Assembly (NCBI GenBank): GCA_021286855.1
Contig: JAJTBO010000007.1
Span: 62,001-126,000, forward strand
DNA from: Hyphomicrobiales bacterium
GTDB taxonomy: Bacteria > Pseudomonadota > Alphaproteobacteria > Rhizobiales > Ancalomicrobiaceae
Direction: 5' to 3'
Length of the DNA: 64,000 nucleotides
In this document: piece by piece, positions 1-10,403 of the stretch
How positions within the stretch are numbered: position 1 is the first letter of the stretch
How the letters are laid out: every line of letters begins with the position of its first letter
Program-made: the position numbers and the translations under genes
The notes under the pieces: model-generated
Database searches by the model: none
What the model saw: only the letters and a program-made list of their open reading frames with translations
Told to the model about the DNA's origin: nothing

Positions 1-240
1 ATGACCTTCGCCAAGCTCTCCATCGCCGCCCTCGTTCTCGGCGCCTCGCTCACCCCGGCCCTCGCCGAGAGCGGCGACCAGACCCCGACCGCGGCTTCGG
101 TCTATCTCCAGTCGATCGGCCACTCGAACGGCTCCGCGATGGTCGAAGGCCGTCAGGCCGCTCCGATCGCCGCCGCCGCGTCCGGCCTGACCGACGCCGA
201 GCGCTACGTCGTCGTCCACAACGCCGAGAACGACCGCTGA
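1..240 (+). CDS. Small secreted protein of unknown function (paralogue 1)
   Basis: A 79-residue protein. Residues 1-22 form a clear signal peptide: a Lys near the start, an Ala/Leu-rich core, and a PALA cleavage end before ESGD. The mature part is only about 57 residues and carries two short blocks, VEGRQA and LTDAERY, that recur in the next gene. No catalytic or metal motif is visible. The ATG is the first base of the window, so its ribosome binding site cannot be checked and an upstream start cannot be excluded. The paralogy with the following gene argues for a real exported protein. The family is not recognised by name and no function is proposed. Confidence 0.7.
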   Translation: MTFAKLSIAALVLGASLTPALAESGDQTPTAASVYLQSIGHSNGSAMVEGRQAAPIAAAASGLTDAERYVVVHNAENDR

Positions 241-258
241 TCGACCGACCTCGACCCG

Positions 259-299
259 CGCGCAGGACGCCCCGAGCCCCCCTCGGGACGTCCTGCGCG
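259..299 (+). terminator. Hairpin terminator after the first small gene
   Basis: Eleven paired bases (259-269 with 289-299), one mismatch, then six more pairs (271-276 with 282-287) around a CCCCC loop. It starts 19 bases after the stop. There is no long U-tract, but the stem is very stable. Confidence 0.65.
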
Positions 300-503
300 G
301 TCCCGTTCGATCACGCCGGATCACGGCCGGTCGCGCCCGAGCACGACTTCGCAAGTCTGCGGGAGAGCAGAGATTTCGACGACTTTCCGCCTCGTTTCGC
401 GCGCCCTCTCGCGCCCCGAGGAACCCGACGCTCCGTGGCGCGGGTCGGACCTCCGGATCCACGCTCGCGGCGCGAGTCCGAACCCATCGGGAAAGGATCG
501 ATC

Positions 504-746
504 ATGACTCTCGCCAAATTGTCGCTCGCGGCCCTGTTCGCCGCCGTCGCGCTCACCCCTGCCCTCGCCGACGACGACGGCAGCCCGGTCGGCGCCTATC
601 TCGCCTCCCTCGCCGCGCCGGCCCAGCCCGCCGCCGTGAAGGTGGTCGAAGGCCGTCAGGCCCGGCACGTCGCCACGCCCGCCCCGGCCCCGACGCCGGC
701 CATGCCGCCGCTGACCGACGCCGAACGCTACCTGCTGTCGCGTTGA
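504..746 (+). CDS. Small secreted protein of unknown function (paralogue 2)
   Basis: An 80-residue protein starting at ATG 504, chosen because a GGGAAAGG ribosome binding site lies 7-15 bases upstream and the signal peptide begins there. Residues 1-22 (MTLAKLSLAALF, then TPALA) closely match the signal peptide of the gene at the window start. The mature part has an Ala/Pro-rich linker and repeats VEGRQA and LTDAERY, the latter almost at the C-terminus. The two genes are tandem copies, each followed by its own strong hairpin, so they are probably separate transcripts. Function unknown. The shared C-terminal motif may be a binding or processing signal, which is inference. Confidence 0.75.
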   Translation: MTLAKLSLAALFAAVALTPALADDDGSPVGAYLASLAAPAQPAAVKVVEGRQARHVATPAPAPTPAMPPLTDAERYLLSR

Positions 747-775
747 ACCGTCGCCGGCGTCAGCGCCGCCCTTCA

Positions 776-807
776 TCGGGGCGTCCGCCGACCGGCGGAC
801 GCCCCGA
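776..807 (+). terminator. Hairpin terminator after the second small gene
   Basis: Perfect inverted repeat, 776-790 pairing with 793-807 (core GGGGCGTCCGCCG), located 29 bases after the stop of the small secreted protein and before exonuclease III. Confidence 0.7.
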
Positions 808-882
808 GACCGTTTCGGCCCGGCTTGCGCCGGCGACGTCGCGGGCTATCCTGGCGCCCCTTGTCCCGCGCCGAGACCGCTC

Positions 883-1674
883 ATGAAATTCGCCACCTGG
901 AACATCAACGGCGTCAAGGCGCGCCTCGACACGCTCCTCGCCTGGCTCGAGGAGGCGTCGCCCGATCTCGTCTGCCTGCAGGAGATCAAGTCGATCGACG
1001 AGGGCTTCCCCGCCGCCGCGATCGAACGGCTCGGCTACCACGTCGCCACCCACGGCCAGAAGGGCTTCAACGGCGTCGCCATCCTGTCCAAGCTCCGCCT
1101 CGAGGACGTCACGCGCGGATTGCCCGGCGATCCCGACGACCCCCAGGCGCGCTATATCGAGGCGGTCGTCTCGCTGCCCTGCGGCGTCGTCCGCGTCGGC
1201 GGCCTCTATCTGCCGAACGGCAATCCGCTGGGGAGCGAGAAGTTCCCCTACAAGCTCGCCTGGATGGAGCGCCTCGTCGCCCACGCCGAGAGCCGCCTCG
1301 CCCTCGAGGAGCCTTTCCTGCTGATGGGCGACTACAACGTCATTCCCGAGCCGATCGACGCCAAGACGCCGCGGAACTGGCTCGGCGACGCGCTCTTCCA
1401 GCCGGAGAGCCGCGCCGCCTTCCGCCGCCTGCTCGGCCTCGGCTTCACCGACTGTCTGCGCGCCGCGACCGACGCCCAGACCTTCACCTTCTGGGATTAT
1501 CAGGCCGGCTGCTGGCCGCGCGACGAAGGCATCCGCATCGACCACGTCCTGGCGAGCCCGCAGGCCGCCGATCGCCTCGCCGCCGTCGGCGTCGACCGCC
1601 ATGTCCGCGGCTGGGACAAGCCCTCCGACCACGTCCCCGTCTGGGTCGACCTCGATGTCGAAGCGCGGAGATGA
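883..1674 (+). CDS. xth: Exodeoxyribonuclease III (AP endonuclease)
   Basis: 263 residues, full length for the ExoIII/APE1 endonuclease-exonuclease-phosphatase family. It cuts DNA at abasic sites and removes 3' blocking groups in base excision repair, using a divalent metal. Visible active-site elements are the N-terminal TWNING with Asn8, the metal ligand Glu34 in CLQEIK, GDYNV with Asp150 and Asn152, RIDHVLAS, and the C-terminal SDH with catalytic His250. The start ATG opens directly on the conserved MKFATWNING, so it is well fixed. The next gene begins five bases after its stop, suggesting cotranscription. Confidence 0.95.
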   Translation: MKFATWNINGVKARLDTLLAWLEEASPDLVCLQEIKSIDEGFPAAAIERLGYHVATHGQKGFNGVAILSKLRLEDVTRGLPGDPDDPQARYIEAVVSLPCGVVRVGGLYLPNGNPLGSEKFPYKLAWMERLVAHAESRLALEEPFLLMGDYNVIPEPIDAKTPRNWLGDALFQPESRAAFRRLLGLGFTDCLRAATDAQTFTFWDYQAGCWPRDEGIRIDHVLASPQAADRLAAVGVDRHVRGWDKPSDHVPVWVDLDVEARR

Positions 1675-1678
1675 GGCG

Positions 1679-2152
1679 ATGAACGCGGCCCCGGATCGCC
1701 CGATCGACGGCGGCTGCCTGTGCGGCCGGATCCGCTATCGCCTCGCCCGCATCCCCACCGACGTGGCGCATTGCCATTGCCGGATCTGCCAACGTTCGAC
1801 CGGCGCGCCGCTCGTCACCTGGGCGACCGTGCCGCGCGGCGAGCTCGCGCTCCTCGCCGGCGAACCCGCCTGGCATCGCTCCTCGCCCGCCGCCCGCCGC
1901 GGCTTCTGCCCGGCCTGCGGCTCGCAGGTCTTCTTCGCCTTCGACGCCGATTTCGCGGCGACCCGCCCCGACGCGCCGGACGATTCCGCCGCCACTATCG
2001 ACGTCGCCGTCGCCGGCCTCGACGAACCCGACCTCTGCCGACCGACCCGCAACATCTGGGTCGGCTCGCGCCGCGCCTTCCTGCACGGCTTCGACGCCGG
2101 CCTGCCGGACTGGGACGACGAAGGCCCGGCGCCGGCCGAACCGCGAAGCTGA
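1679..2152 (+). CDS. GFA (glutathione-dependent formaldehyde-activating)/CENP-V family protein
   Basis: About 157 residues with the Cys pattern of the GFA zinc fold: CLCG near residue 12, HCHCRIC near residue 32, and FCPACGSQVFF near residue 79. Family members bind two zinc ions. Some activate formaldehyde with glutathione, but most have no proven substrate. ATG 1679 was chosen because GGAG/AGG-rich sequence precedes it and the protein then starts shortly before the conserved GGCLCG block. In-frame upstream starts at 1601 and 1655 would run into xth. It probably shares a transcript with xth. Family assignment is secure; the reaction is not. Confidence 0.85.
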   Translation: MNAAPDRPIDGGCLCGRIRYRLARIPTDVAHCHCRICQRSTGAPLVTWATVPRGELALLAGEPAWHRSSPAARRGFCPACGSQVFFAFDADFAATRPDAPDDSAATIDVAVAGLDEPDLCRPTRNIWVGSRRAFLHGFDAGLPDWDDEGPAPAEPRS

Positions 2153-2230
2153 CCGCGCCGGCGCAGCCACCCGTCGACCCGGCGATTTTCCGCCGCGTTC
2201 TGCGGAATTTTACCTTACGTTAACCATGAA

Positions 2231-2405
2231 ATGGGACACTGGCGCGCCCTCAGAAGAGAGTTTGAGTTATTATTATTCGAATTCAATGTGTTATATGATT
2301 TTTATGATGTTTTGATCGAGATTCTTCATGCAGGAATTCATGTCAGAAATATCCAACAACATCTTGATACTCATGAAGTATATGAGGCTTTTCGCGTGAA
2401 ATACG
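2231..2405. other. AT-rich island with no convincing gene (gap 2153-2486)
   Basis: This stretch is dominated by A and T (for example TTATTATTATTCGAATTC from about 2266), unlike the G+C-rich sequence on both sides. A plus-strand reading frame opens at 2231 but runs straight through the terminator and into the antisense of the ExoR-like gene, so I do not call it. It may be a regulatory region, a small RNA or a remnant of acquired DNA. Confidence 0.5.
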
Positions 2406-2410
2406 AAGAA

Positions 2411-2430
2411 GGCGCGGGGTGGCCCGCGCC
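2411..2430. terminator. Bidirectional terminator between convergent genes
   Basis: Perfect eight-base stem GGCGCGGG/CCCGCGCC with a four-base loop. It is followed by TTTCGT on plus and by TTCTTCGTATTT on minus. It sits between the convergent GFA and ExoR-like genes and can end transcription from both sides. Confidence 0.75.
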
Positions 2431-2486
2431 TTTCGTAAATGTCGTGACGATGAAGATGACGGCGTCGCAGCGGCGCGCGCGTCGGA

Positions 2487-3452
2487 TCAGGGGCTGCCGG
2501 CCTTGGCGATCCAGTCCTGAGCGTCGGCGACGCCGCGCCGCCGTTCCGGTTCGCTCGCCACCGAGAAGACCTGCTCCTGAACTTCGCGGATCCAATCGTC
2601 GGCCGTCGCGCCGGTGGCGTTGGCCCGCGCGATGGTCAGCCACATCAGCCCCTGCACCGGCCGGCGGGAGAAGCCTTCGTCGCCGGTGAACAGCAGCTGG
2701 CCGAGCATCGCCTGCGCGCCGCAGTGCCCCTTCTTGGCCGCCACCGTCAGCCAACGCGCCGCCTGACGCGGATCGCGCTCGTCGCCGCTCGCCTCGAGAT
2801 AGAGGCGGCCGAGCCGGTACTGCGCCTCGGTGTCGCCGAAGATCGAGGCGGCGTAGGTGTAGAGCTCGCGCGCCCGGTCCACGTTCGGCCGGATCGCGGC
2901 GTTCTCGACGCCCTTCAGATAGTAGGAGCCGAGCGCCACGAAGGCCGAAGCGACGAAGGCCGCCTGCGGCGTGCCGCGCGCGTCGTCGGCGTGGTTGTCG
3001 ATCACTTCGCGATAGAAGGCGACCGCCTTGGCGTCGTTGACCGGGACGCCGTCGCCGGTCTCGTACATCTTGCCGAGCTTCCACTGCGCGATCGGATGGC
3101 CGTGTTCGGCCGCCCGCCGCAGCTGCTCCAGCGCCGCCTTGCGGTCGCCGGCATAATAGAGCCGCGTTCCCGAGCGGAATTCGTCCTCGGCCGAGAGCGC
3201 CACCGACGGCGGCACGACCGGCCCGGGCAACAGCTTCGCCGAGACGCCCGGAGGCGCGGAGAGCGCCGCCGGCGCGAAGGTCGGCCCGACGCCGACCCGA
3301 CCCGGCGTCGGCAGAGGCGCCAGCGCCCGCACGTTCGGCAACGCCGCCGCGTCGTCCTCCACCCCGTTGGGGTCGAAGGCCGAGGCGACGCCCGCCGCTC
3401 CCGTCAAGAAGACGACGGCGCAGCCGATCCTAAGAAACCAACCCGTCCGCAT
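2487..3452 (-). CDS. exoR: Periplasmic Sel1-repeat protein, ExoR-like
   Basis: 321 residues from ATG 3452, chosen because a signal peptide starts there (MRTGWFLRIG, hydrophobic core, ASA before FDPNG). After a Pro/Ala-rich linker to about residue 95, Sel1/TPR-like repeats fill the rest: LYYAGDRKAALEQLRRAAEHG, then GKMYETGDGVPVNDAKA, YTYAASIFGDTEAQYRLG and ARWLTVAAKKGHCGAQ. The layout and the C-terminal QEQVFSVAS block resemble rhizobial ExoR, the periplasmic inhibitor of the ExoS-ChvI system that controls exopolysaccharide and motility. The linker is longer than in classical ExoR. An in-frame GTG 15 bases upstream of the ATG is a possible alternative start. No exoS/chvI genes lie nearby. A generic Sel1 protein is the alternative. 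Confidence 0.65.
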   Translation of the reverse strand: MRTGWFLRIGCAVVFLTGAAGVASAFDPNGVEDDAAALPNVRALAPLPTPGRVGVGPTFAPAALSAPPGVSAKLLPGPVVPPSVALSAEDEFRSGTRLYYAGDRKAALEQLRRAAEHGHPIAQWKLGKMYETGDGVPVNDAKAVAFYREVIDNHADDARGTPQAAFVASAFVALGSYYLKGVENAAIRPNVDRARELYTYAASIFGDTEAQYRLGRLYLEASGDERDPRQAARWLTVAAKKGHCGAQAMLGQLLFTGDEGFSRRPVQGLMWLTIARANATGATADDWIREVQEQVFSVASEPERRRGVADAQDWIAKAGSP

Positions 3453-3975
3453 GACCGTTCTCACGACCTCGCGCTCAACAGCCGGAGACGCCGTCCCACC
3501 GACGTCACCGACCCTTCGAACCGCGCGCCAGCCGCGCAAAGACGCGCGTCGGCTGATGAAATTCAACACGGAAGACGCCGCGAAGACCTTCTCGGCGGCG
3601 TTCTGTGCGAACGCAGCCGGATCGGGATCGCTCTTCTCTCTCATCGGAAGAGCTTCGCACCGCTTTTCGGCGACAACAGGGCCGAAACCCTTCGAAACGA
3701 GGCGAAAAGCGGACGCCGTCGAGACCTCGGAGGAATCGCCCGCGCCGACGATCTCGCCGAGATCGACCGTCGCACCGCCATCCGACTTCCCCACAGCCAC
3801 CACGCATCACCTCGAAGGCCGTCCCGCCTCTGTCGGTTCACACGCTCGTGGTCATTTGTGACCGAAGCGCGGCAGCCCGACGCCGCGCATCATGCCCGCA
3901 ATTCATTGAGATTGGGTGTTGCAGAAGCGACACGAAATCGACCGCCGAATGTTTCCGAAAGCGCCCGCCGAAACG
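3453..3975. other. Noncoding stretch upstream of the ExoR-like gene
   Basis: About 520 bases between the start of the ExoR-like gene and the valS terminator. Frames through it give Arg/Ser/Pro-rich translations with no signal, domain or ribosome binding site. It presumably holds the ExoR-like promoter on minus. I see no repeat or RNA motif. Confidence 0.5.
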
Positions 3976-4013
3976 CGAGAAGGCCGCAGCGGCGTCCCGC
4001 TGCGGCCTTCTCG
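3976..4013 (-). terminator. valS terminator
   Basis: Perfect 17-base stem (core GAAGGCCGCAGCGG at 3979-3992 pairing with 3997-4010) with loop CGTC, starting 19 bases after the valS stop. The T-tract is short, but the hairpin is the strongest in this area. Confidence 0.8.
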
Positions 4014-4032
4014 TGTCGTCTTCCGCATCGTC

Positions 4033-6825
<2,793 letters not shown>

Positions 6826-6855
6826 GACGGATCCGGTAGGCGAGATCGAAAGCGA

Positions 6856-6875
6856 CCGCCCCCTTCCGGGGGCGG
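6856..6875 (-). terminator. Hairpin between aqpZ and valS
   Basis: CCGCCCCC/GGGGGCGG with loop TTCC. On minus it lies 76 bases after the aqpZ stop and 30 before valS, followed by TCGCTTTCG. Most likely it terminates aqpZ transcripts. Attenuation of valS cannot be excluded. Confidence 0.5.
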
Positions 6876-6951
6876 CCGCGAGGAAAGAGTGCGAACGTTG
6901 AACCTCGAGGGACCGGGGGTGTCAACCTCGACGCCCCCCGGATTCCCGCGC

Positions 6952-7644
6952 TCAGGTCCTTTCGGCGAAGACCGCGCGATGGATCGCGCCGCCGATCACG
7001 CCGCCGAGGATCGGCGCGACCCAGAACAGCCACAGCTGCGACGCCGCCCAACCGCCGACGAACAGCGCCTGTCCGGTCGACCGGGCCGGGTTGACCGAGG
7101 TGTTGGTCACCGGAATGGAGATCAGATGGATCAGGGTCAGCGCCAGACCGATGGCGATCGGCGCGAAGCCGGCCGGAACGCGCGCCTCGGTCGCTCCGAG
7201 GATGACGAGGAGGAAGAACGCCGTCAGCACCATCTCGATCACCAACGCCGAAACGAGACCGTAGCCGCCCGGCGAATGTTCGCCGAAGCCGTTCGAGGCG
7301 AAGCCGGCGGCGAGGTCGAACCCGGCCTTACCCGACGCCACCACCCACAACGCCGCCGCAGCGCCGATCGCGCCGAACACCTGAGCGACGACGTAGGGAA
7401 CGAAATCGCCCCAGGAGAAACGCCCGGCGACCGCGAGGCCGGCGGAGACCGCCGGATTGAAATGACCGCCGGAGATCGGACCGAAGGCGTAGGCGCCGGT
7501 CAGGACGGTCAGACCGAAGGCGATCGACACGCCGGTCAGTCCGATGCCGACCTGCGGAAAGGCGGCCGCCAGCACGGCCGAACCACACCCGCCGAAGACC
7601 AGCCAGAAGGTCCCGAGAAATTCCGCGAACAACCTGCGCGACAT
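6952..7644 (-). CDS. aqpZ: Aquaporin Z (water channel)
   Basis: 230 residues with six membrane helices and two half-helix loops, the full MIP-family fold. Both NPA boxes are present: HFNPAVS at residues 62-68 and SVNPARS at 183-189. The selectivity filter matches E. coli AqpZ: Phe43, His173, Thr182 and Arg188, which predicts a water-selective pore rather than a glycerol facilitator. ATG 7644 is chosen for the GAGGGGA ribosome binding site upstream and the match to family starts ([16 protein letters not shown]). The gene sits between valS and the popZ-like gene, which are direct neighbours in many relatives, so it may be a later insertion. Confidence 0.93.
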   Translation of the reverse strand: MSRRLFAEFLGTFWLVFGGCGSAVLAAAFPQVGIGLTGVSIAFGLTVLTGAYAFGPISGGHFNPAVSAGLAVAGRFSWGDFVPYVVAQVFGAIGAAAALWVVASGKAGFDLAAGFASNGFGEHSPGGYGLVSALVIEMVLTAFFLLVILGATEARVPAGFAPIAIGLALTLIHLISIPVTNTSVNPARSTGQALFVGGWAASQLWLFWVAPILGGVIGGAIHRAVFAERT

Positions 7645-7812
7645 GAAGCATCCCCTCTGCGCAGCGGCCGCGTCGACTCGTATCGACGCGCAAGCCGCGT
7701 TAAGAGAGGATTCAACACCCGACGATTGCACAGGGATGTCGTCGACGTTTCGTCGACGAAACACCGGACGGGTCGATGGTTTCCGCTCGGTGTCGCCATG
7801 CCCGAGACGCCG

Positions 7813-8511
7813 TCAACGCCCGCGCGTCACCCGCTCGATCTCGGCGCGCACCAGCCGCTCGACCATGCCGGGCAGGTTCTGATCGAGCCACGTCTTGAGC
7901 ATCGGCCGGAGCATCTCCTGCACCAGATCCTCGAGCGTGCGGGCGTTGCGGTTCAGGACCGTCAGCGCCAGATCGTTGAAGGCGTTGGCGACGACGCCGC
8001 CGGCGACGTCCGAGATCAGCGGCGGCGTCTCGAACGCCGGCTCCGCGGCGGCGGCGGGGGGCGCGGGCGGCGGCGGCGCGACCGGCCGCGCGGTGGCGAC
8101 GGGCGCCGGCTTCGGCGCGGGCGGCGGTTCCGGCGCGACCACGACGGGCGTCGGTTCCTCGACCTCGAAGGTCGGTTCCGGTTCAGGCTCCGGCTCGGGT
8201 TCGTCGGCGAACGCGATGTCGGCCACGTCCTCGAGGCCTTCGACCATCGGCGGCTCCGCCGCCGGCGCTTCGGCCAGCTCTTCGGTCAGATCGAGGACGT
8301 CTTCGTCCTCCTCCTCGTCCGCTTCGTCGGCGGAGGCGAAGAGCTTGTCGAGATCCTCTTCGGAAATCGTCTCGTCATCGGACGCTTCGGGAACCGGCGC
8401 GGGCGCGGCCGCCTTCGCGCCTTTCGGCGCGGTGTCCTCGTCCGCGATGATTCTGCGGATCGACGCCAGGATCTCCTCCATCGAGGGTTCCTGCGCTTGC
8501 GCCTTGGCCAT
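7813..8511 (-). CDS. popZ: PopZ-like polar organizing protein (DUF2497)
   Basis: 232 residues with the three-part build of PopZ. The N-terminal helix EPSMEEILASIRRIIADED lies at residues 8-26. An acidic, then Pro/Ala-rich disordered middle covers about 30-165. A conserved helical C-terminus covers about 166-232 (LISDVAGGVVANAFNDLALT, then LEDLVQEMLRPMLKTWLDQN). PopZ self-assembles at cell poles and recruits ParB and other polar proteins through the N-terminal helix, while the C-terminal helices drive assembly. The gene lies between tolC and valS, the usual alphaproteobacterial position. Assignment rests on architecture and synteny. Polar function in this organism is inferred. Confidence 0.85.
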   Translation of the reverse strand: MAKAQAQEPSMEEILASIRRIIADEDTAPKGAKAAAPAPVPEASDDETISEEDLDKLFASADEADEEEDEDVLDLTEELAEAPAAEPPMVEGLEDVADIAFADEPEPEPEPEPTFEVEEPTPVVVAPEPPPAPKPAPVATARPVAPPPPAPPAAAAEPAFETPPLISDVAGGVVANAFNDLALTVLNRNARTLEDLVQEMLRPMLKTWLDQNLPGMVERLVRAEIERVTRGR

Positions 8512-8654
8512 GGACAGTCTCCGACGTCTACGCGACTCCGCCGGTCGAACACCGATATGCTGCGGTGCTCGCCTTCAAAGACACTATAGATGGATCCTGT
8601 CGCGGAGAAAGCGCGGTATCGCGCTCATCCCCAGTTATCCCCGGGGACGTCGCG

Positions 8655-8732
8655 GAAGCGACGTCCTCAACCCTGAAGCGACGTCGCGGCGGCGACGCCC
8701 CGGCTCGCAAGCGGCGTCACGAAAGCGACGTC
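8655..8732. repeat. Short direct repeats GAAGCGACGTC between tolC and popZ
   Basis: Exact 11-base copies at 8655-8665 and 8675-8685, 20 bases apart, and a 10-base match (AAGCGACGTC) at 8723-8732. The 20-base spacing would place two bound proteins on nearly the same DNA face. Alternatively this is local duplication. Confidence 0.4.
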
Positions 8733-8734
8733 CC

Positions 8735-8750
8735 GTCGGGCTTCCCCGAC
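8735..8750 (-). terminator. Probable tolC terminator
   Basis: GTCGGG/CCCGAC stem with a four-base loop, 17 bases beyond the tolC stop on minus. Short stem and no clear U-tract, so only moderately supported. Confidence 0.4.
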
Positions 8751-8766
8751 CCGGAGGCGACGCGTC

Positions 8767-10149
8767 TCAGCGGCCGTCCGGCGTCCGCAGGCCGAACCAC
8801 TTGTCGCGCACCGCCTCGGCGTGCTCGTTCGGATCGTAGGCCACGGTCTTCAGCTTGAGATGGTCGATGTCCAACCGGCCCACCGCCGCCACCAGCTGAT
8901 AGGAGCTGACCACCAACCCGCGCTCGGCGTTGACCAGATTGGAGCGCGCCGTGATCAGGGTCGTCTGCTGGTTGAGCACGTCGAGCGTGGTGCGCTGACC
9001 GACCCGCTGCTCCTCGATGACGCCGTTCAGCGCCAACTGCGAAGCTTCGACCTGCGCCTTGTAGGCGTTGATCGACGCCGTCGCCGCCTGCAGCTGCCCC
9101 CAGGCGGAGACCACCGAGGCGCGCACCTGATCGCGGGCGAGGTCGACCTGCAGACGCGCCGCGCCGAGCTGTTCCTTGGCCTGGCGGATCTTGGCGTATT
9201 CGCCGCCGCCCTGATAGATCGGCACGGTGACGTTGACCGAGACCGAAGCGCTGTTCAGCGTCTTGTAGGACGGGTTGTCGAACGACCGGCTGGCGCCCGC
9301 CTGCGCGTTCACCTGCGGCAGCAACGCGCCCTCGAGATACTTCACGTTGTGCGCGGCGACGTCGACGTTGTGGACGCCGGCGATGACGCTCGGATTTTCC
9401 TTCTGGGCGGCGTTGACCGCCGCGTCCATCGACCGCGGCAACAACCGGTCGACCGCCGTGCCGCCCGTCAGCTTGCCCGGATCCTTGCCGATCATCTGCC
9501 GGAAGGTGGCGCGCGAGGCGTTCAGCTGAGCGCGCGAGGCGTTGAGCTGCGACACCGCCAACTGATAGGAGGCCTCGGCCTGGGCGACGTCGGTGTTGGT
9601 CCCCTCGCCGACGTTGAAGCGATCCTTGGCGGCGCGCACCTGCTCGGTGAGGAACTTGACGTTGCTCTCCTGCAGCGAGACCAGCGCCGTGTCGCGAATC
9701 ACGTCCATGTAGGAGGTGGCGGCGTTGAGCAGCACCGTCTGTTCGGCCGAGCGCAGCACTTCGCGTTGAGCGTAGATCGCCGCCTTGGCCTGATTGACGC
9801 CGGCGGTGATCTGGCCGCCGGTGTAGAGCGGCTGCACCAGCTGGATGCCGAACGACCCCGGCGTATTGTAGAAGTCGATGTTGGCGCCGTTGTTCGAATA
9901 GTTCTGGTAGCCGTAGGCCGTATAGGATCGGCCGATCGAGGCCGAGCCGTTGATCTTCGGCCGGCCGGCGCCTTCCGCGATGCCGAGCCCCTCGTCCGTG
10001 GCGCGCACGGTGGCGCGCGCCGCGTTGAGCTGCGGATTGTTCGAATAGGCGAGCGCCAGAGCCTCCGACAGAGACTGCGCGGCGACGGGAACCGCCTGCC
10101 ACGCCAGCCCGAAGACGCCGACGAAGCCGAAGACGACCGAACGACTCAT
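8767..10149 (-). CDS. tolC: TolC-family outer membrane efflux channel
   Basis: 460 residues. A signal peptide (MSRSVVFGFVGVFGLAWQ, ending VAAQS) is followed by the repeated outer-membrane-factor domain: SLSEALALAYSNNPQLNAAR at the start, GIQLVQPLYTGGQ in the first half, VNVTVPIYQGGGEYAKI in the second, and RTTLDVLNQQTTLITARSN in the C-terminal helix. Trimeric TolC proteins span the outer membrane and periplasm as exit ducts for RND, MacB-type and type I export systems. ATG 10149 has GGGAG about 14 bases upstream. Two GTG codons just before it are possible starts. A MacAB-like inner-membrane system starts about 1.1 kb away on plus and could be a partner. Confidence 0.93.
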   Translation of the reverse strand: MSRSVVFGFVGVFGLAWQAVPVAAQSLSEALALAYSNNPQLNAARATVRATDEGLGIAEGAGRPKINGSASIGRSYTAYGYQNYSNNGANIDFYNTPGSFGIQLVQPLYTGGQITAGVNQAKAAIYAQREVLRSAEQTVLLNAATSYMDVIRDTALVSLQESNVKFLTEQVRAAKDRFNVGEGTNTDVAQAEASYQLAVSQLNASRAQLNASRATFRQMIGKDPGKLTGGTAVDRLLPRSMDAAVNAAQKENPSVIAGVHNVDVAAHNVKYLEGALLPQVNAQAGASRSFDNPSYKTLNSASVSVNVTVPIYQGGGEYAKIRQAKEQLGAARLQVDLARDQVRASVVSAWGQLQAATASINAYKAQVEASQLALNGVIEEQRVGQRTTLDVLNQQTTLITARSNLVNAERGLVVSSYQLVAAVGRLDIDHLKLKTVAYDPNEHAEAVRDKWFGLRTPDGR

Positions 10150-10403
10150 CACCACGACCCAACTCCCAAGGTTCGACAGACGAATCGGCGGCGCGCTCTC
10201 ATCGCCGACCGTGAGCGAATGCCTTAACGAACATTCAAAGACGCTGAAACGCAAACCCGGAAGGCTCGGTTCGGCGTCTTCCTCCACGCATTTCGTTCGA
10301 CCTGAGGCCGATGGGCAACAGCGCCCGCATCTCTCCCGCGACGGTCCGCGACGCGGATCGAGGGAAAACCTCGCTCGACGGAGCCGAACGCCGCCGATCG
10401 CGC

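Noticed and set aside
2231-2689. 152-codon plus-strand frame starting in the AT-rich island
   Set aside because: It runs through a strong terminator and then antisense to the ExoR-like gene. The second half is Arg/Pro noise and no ribosome binding site precedes it.
6856-6875. Hairpin ahead of valS as a T-box or amino-acid leader
   Set aside because: No T-box sequence, specifier loop or Val-rich leader peptide is visible, and T-boxes are not expected in this group. A terminator of aqpZ explains it.
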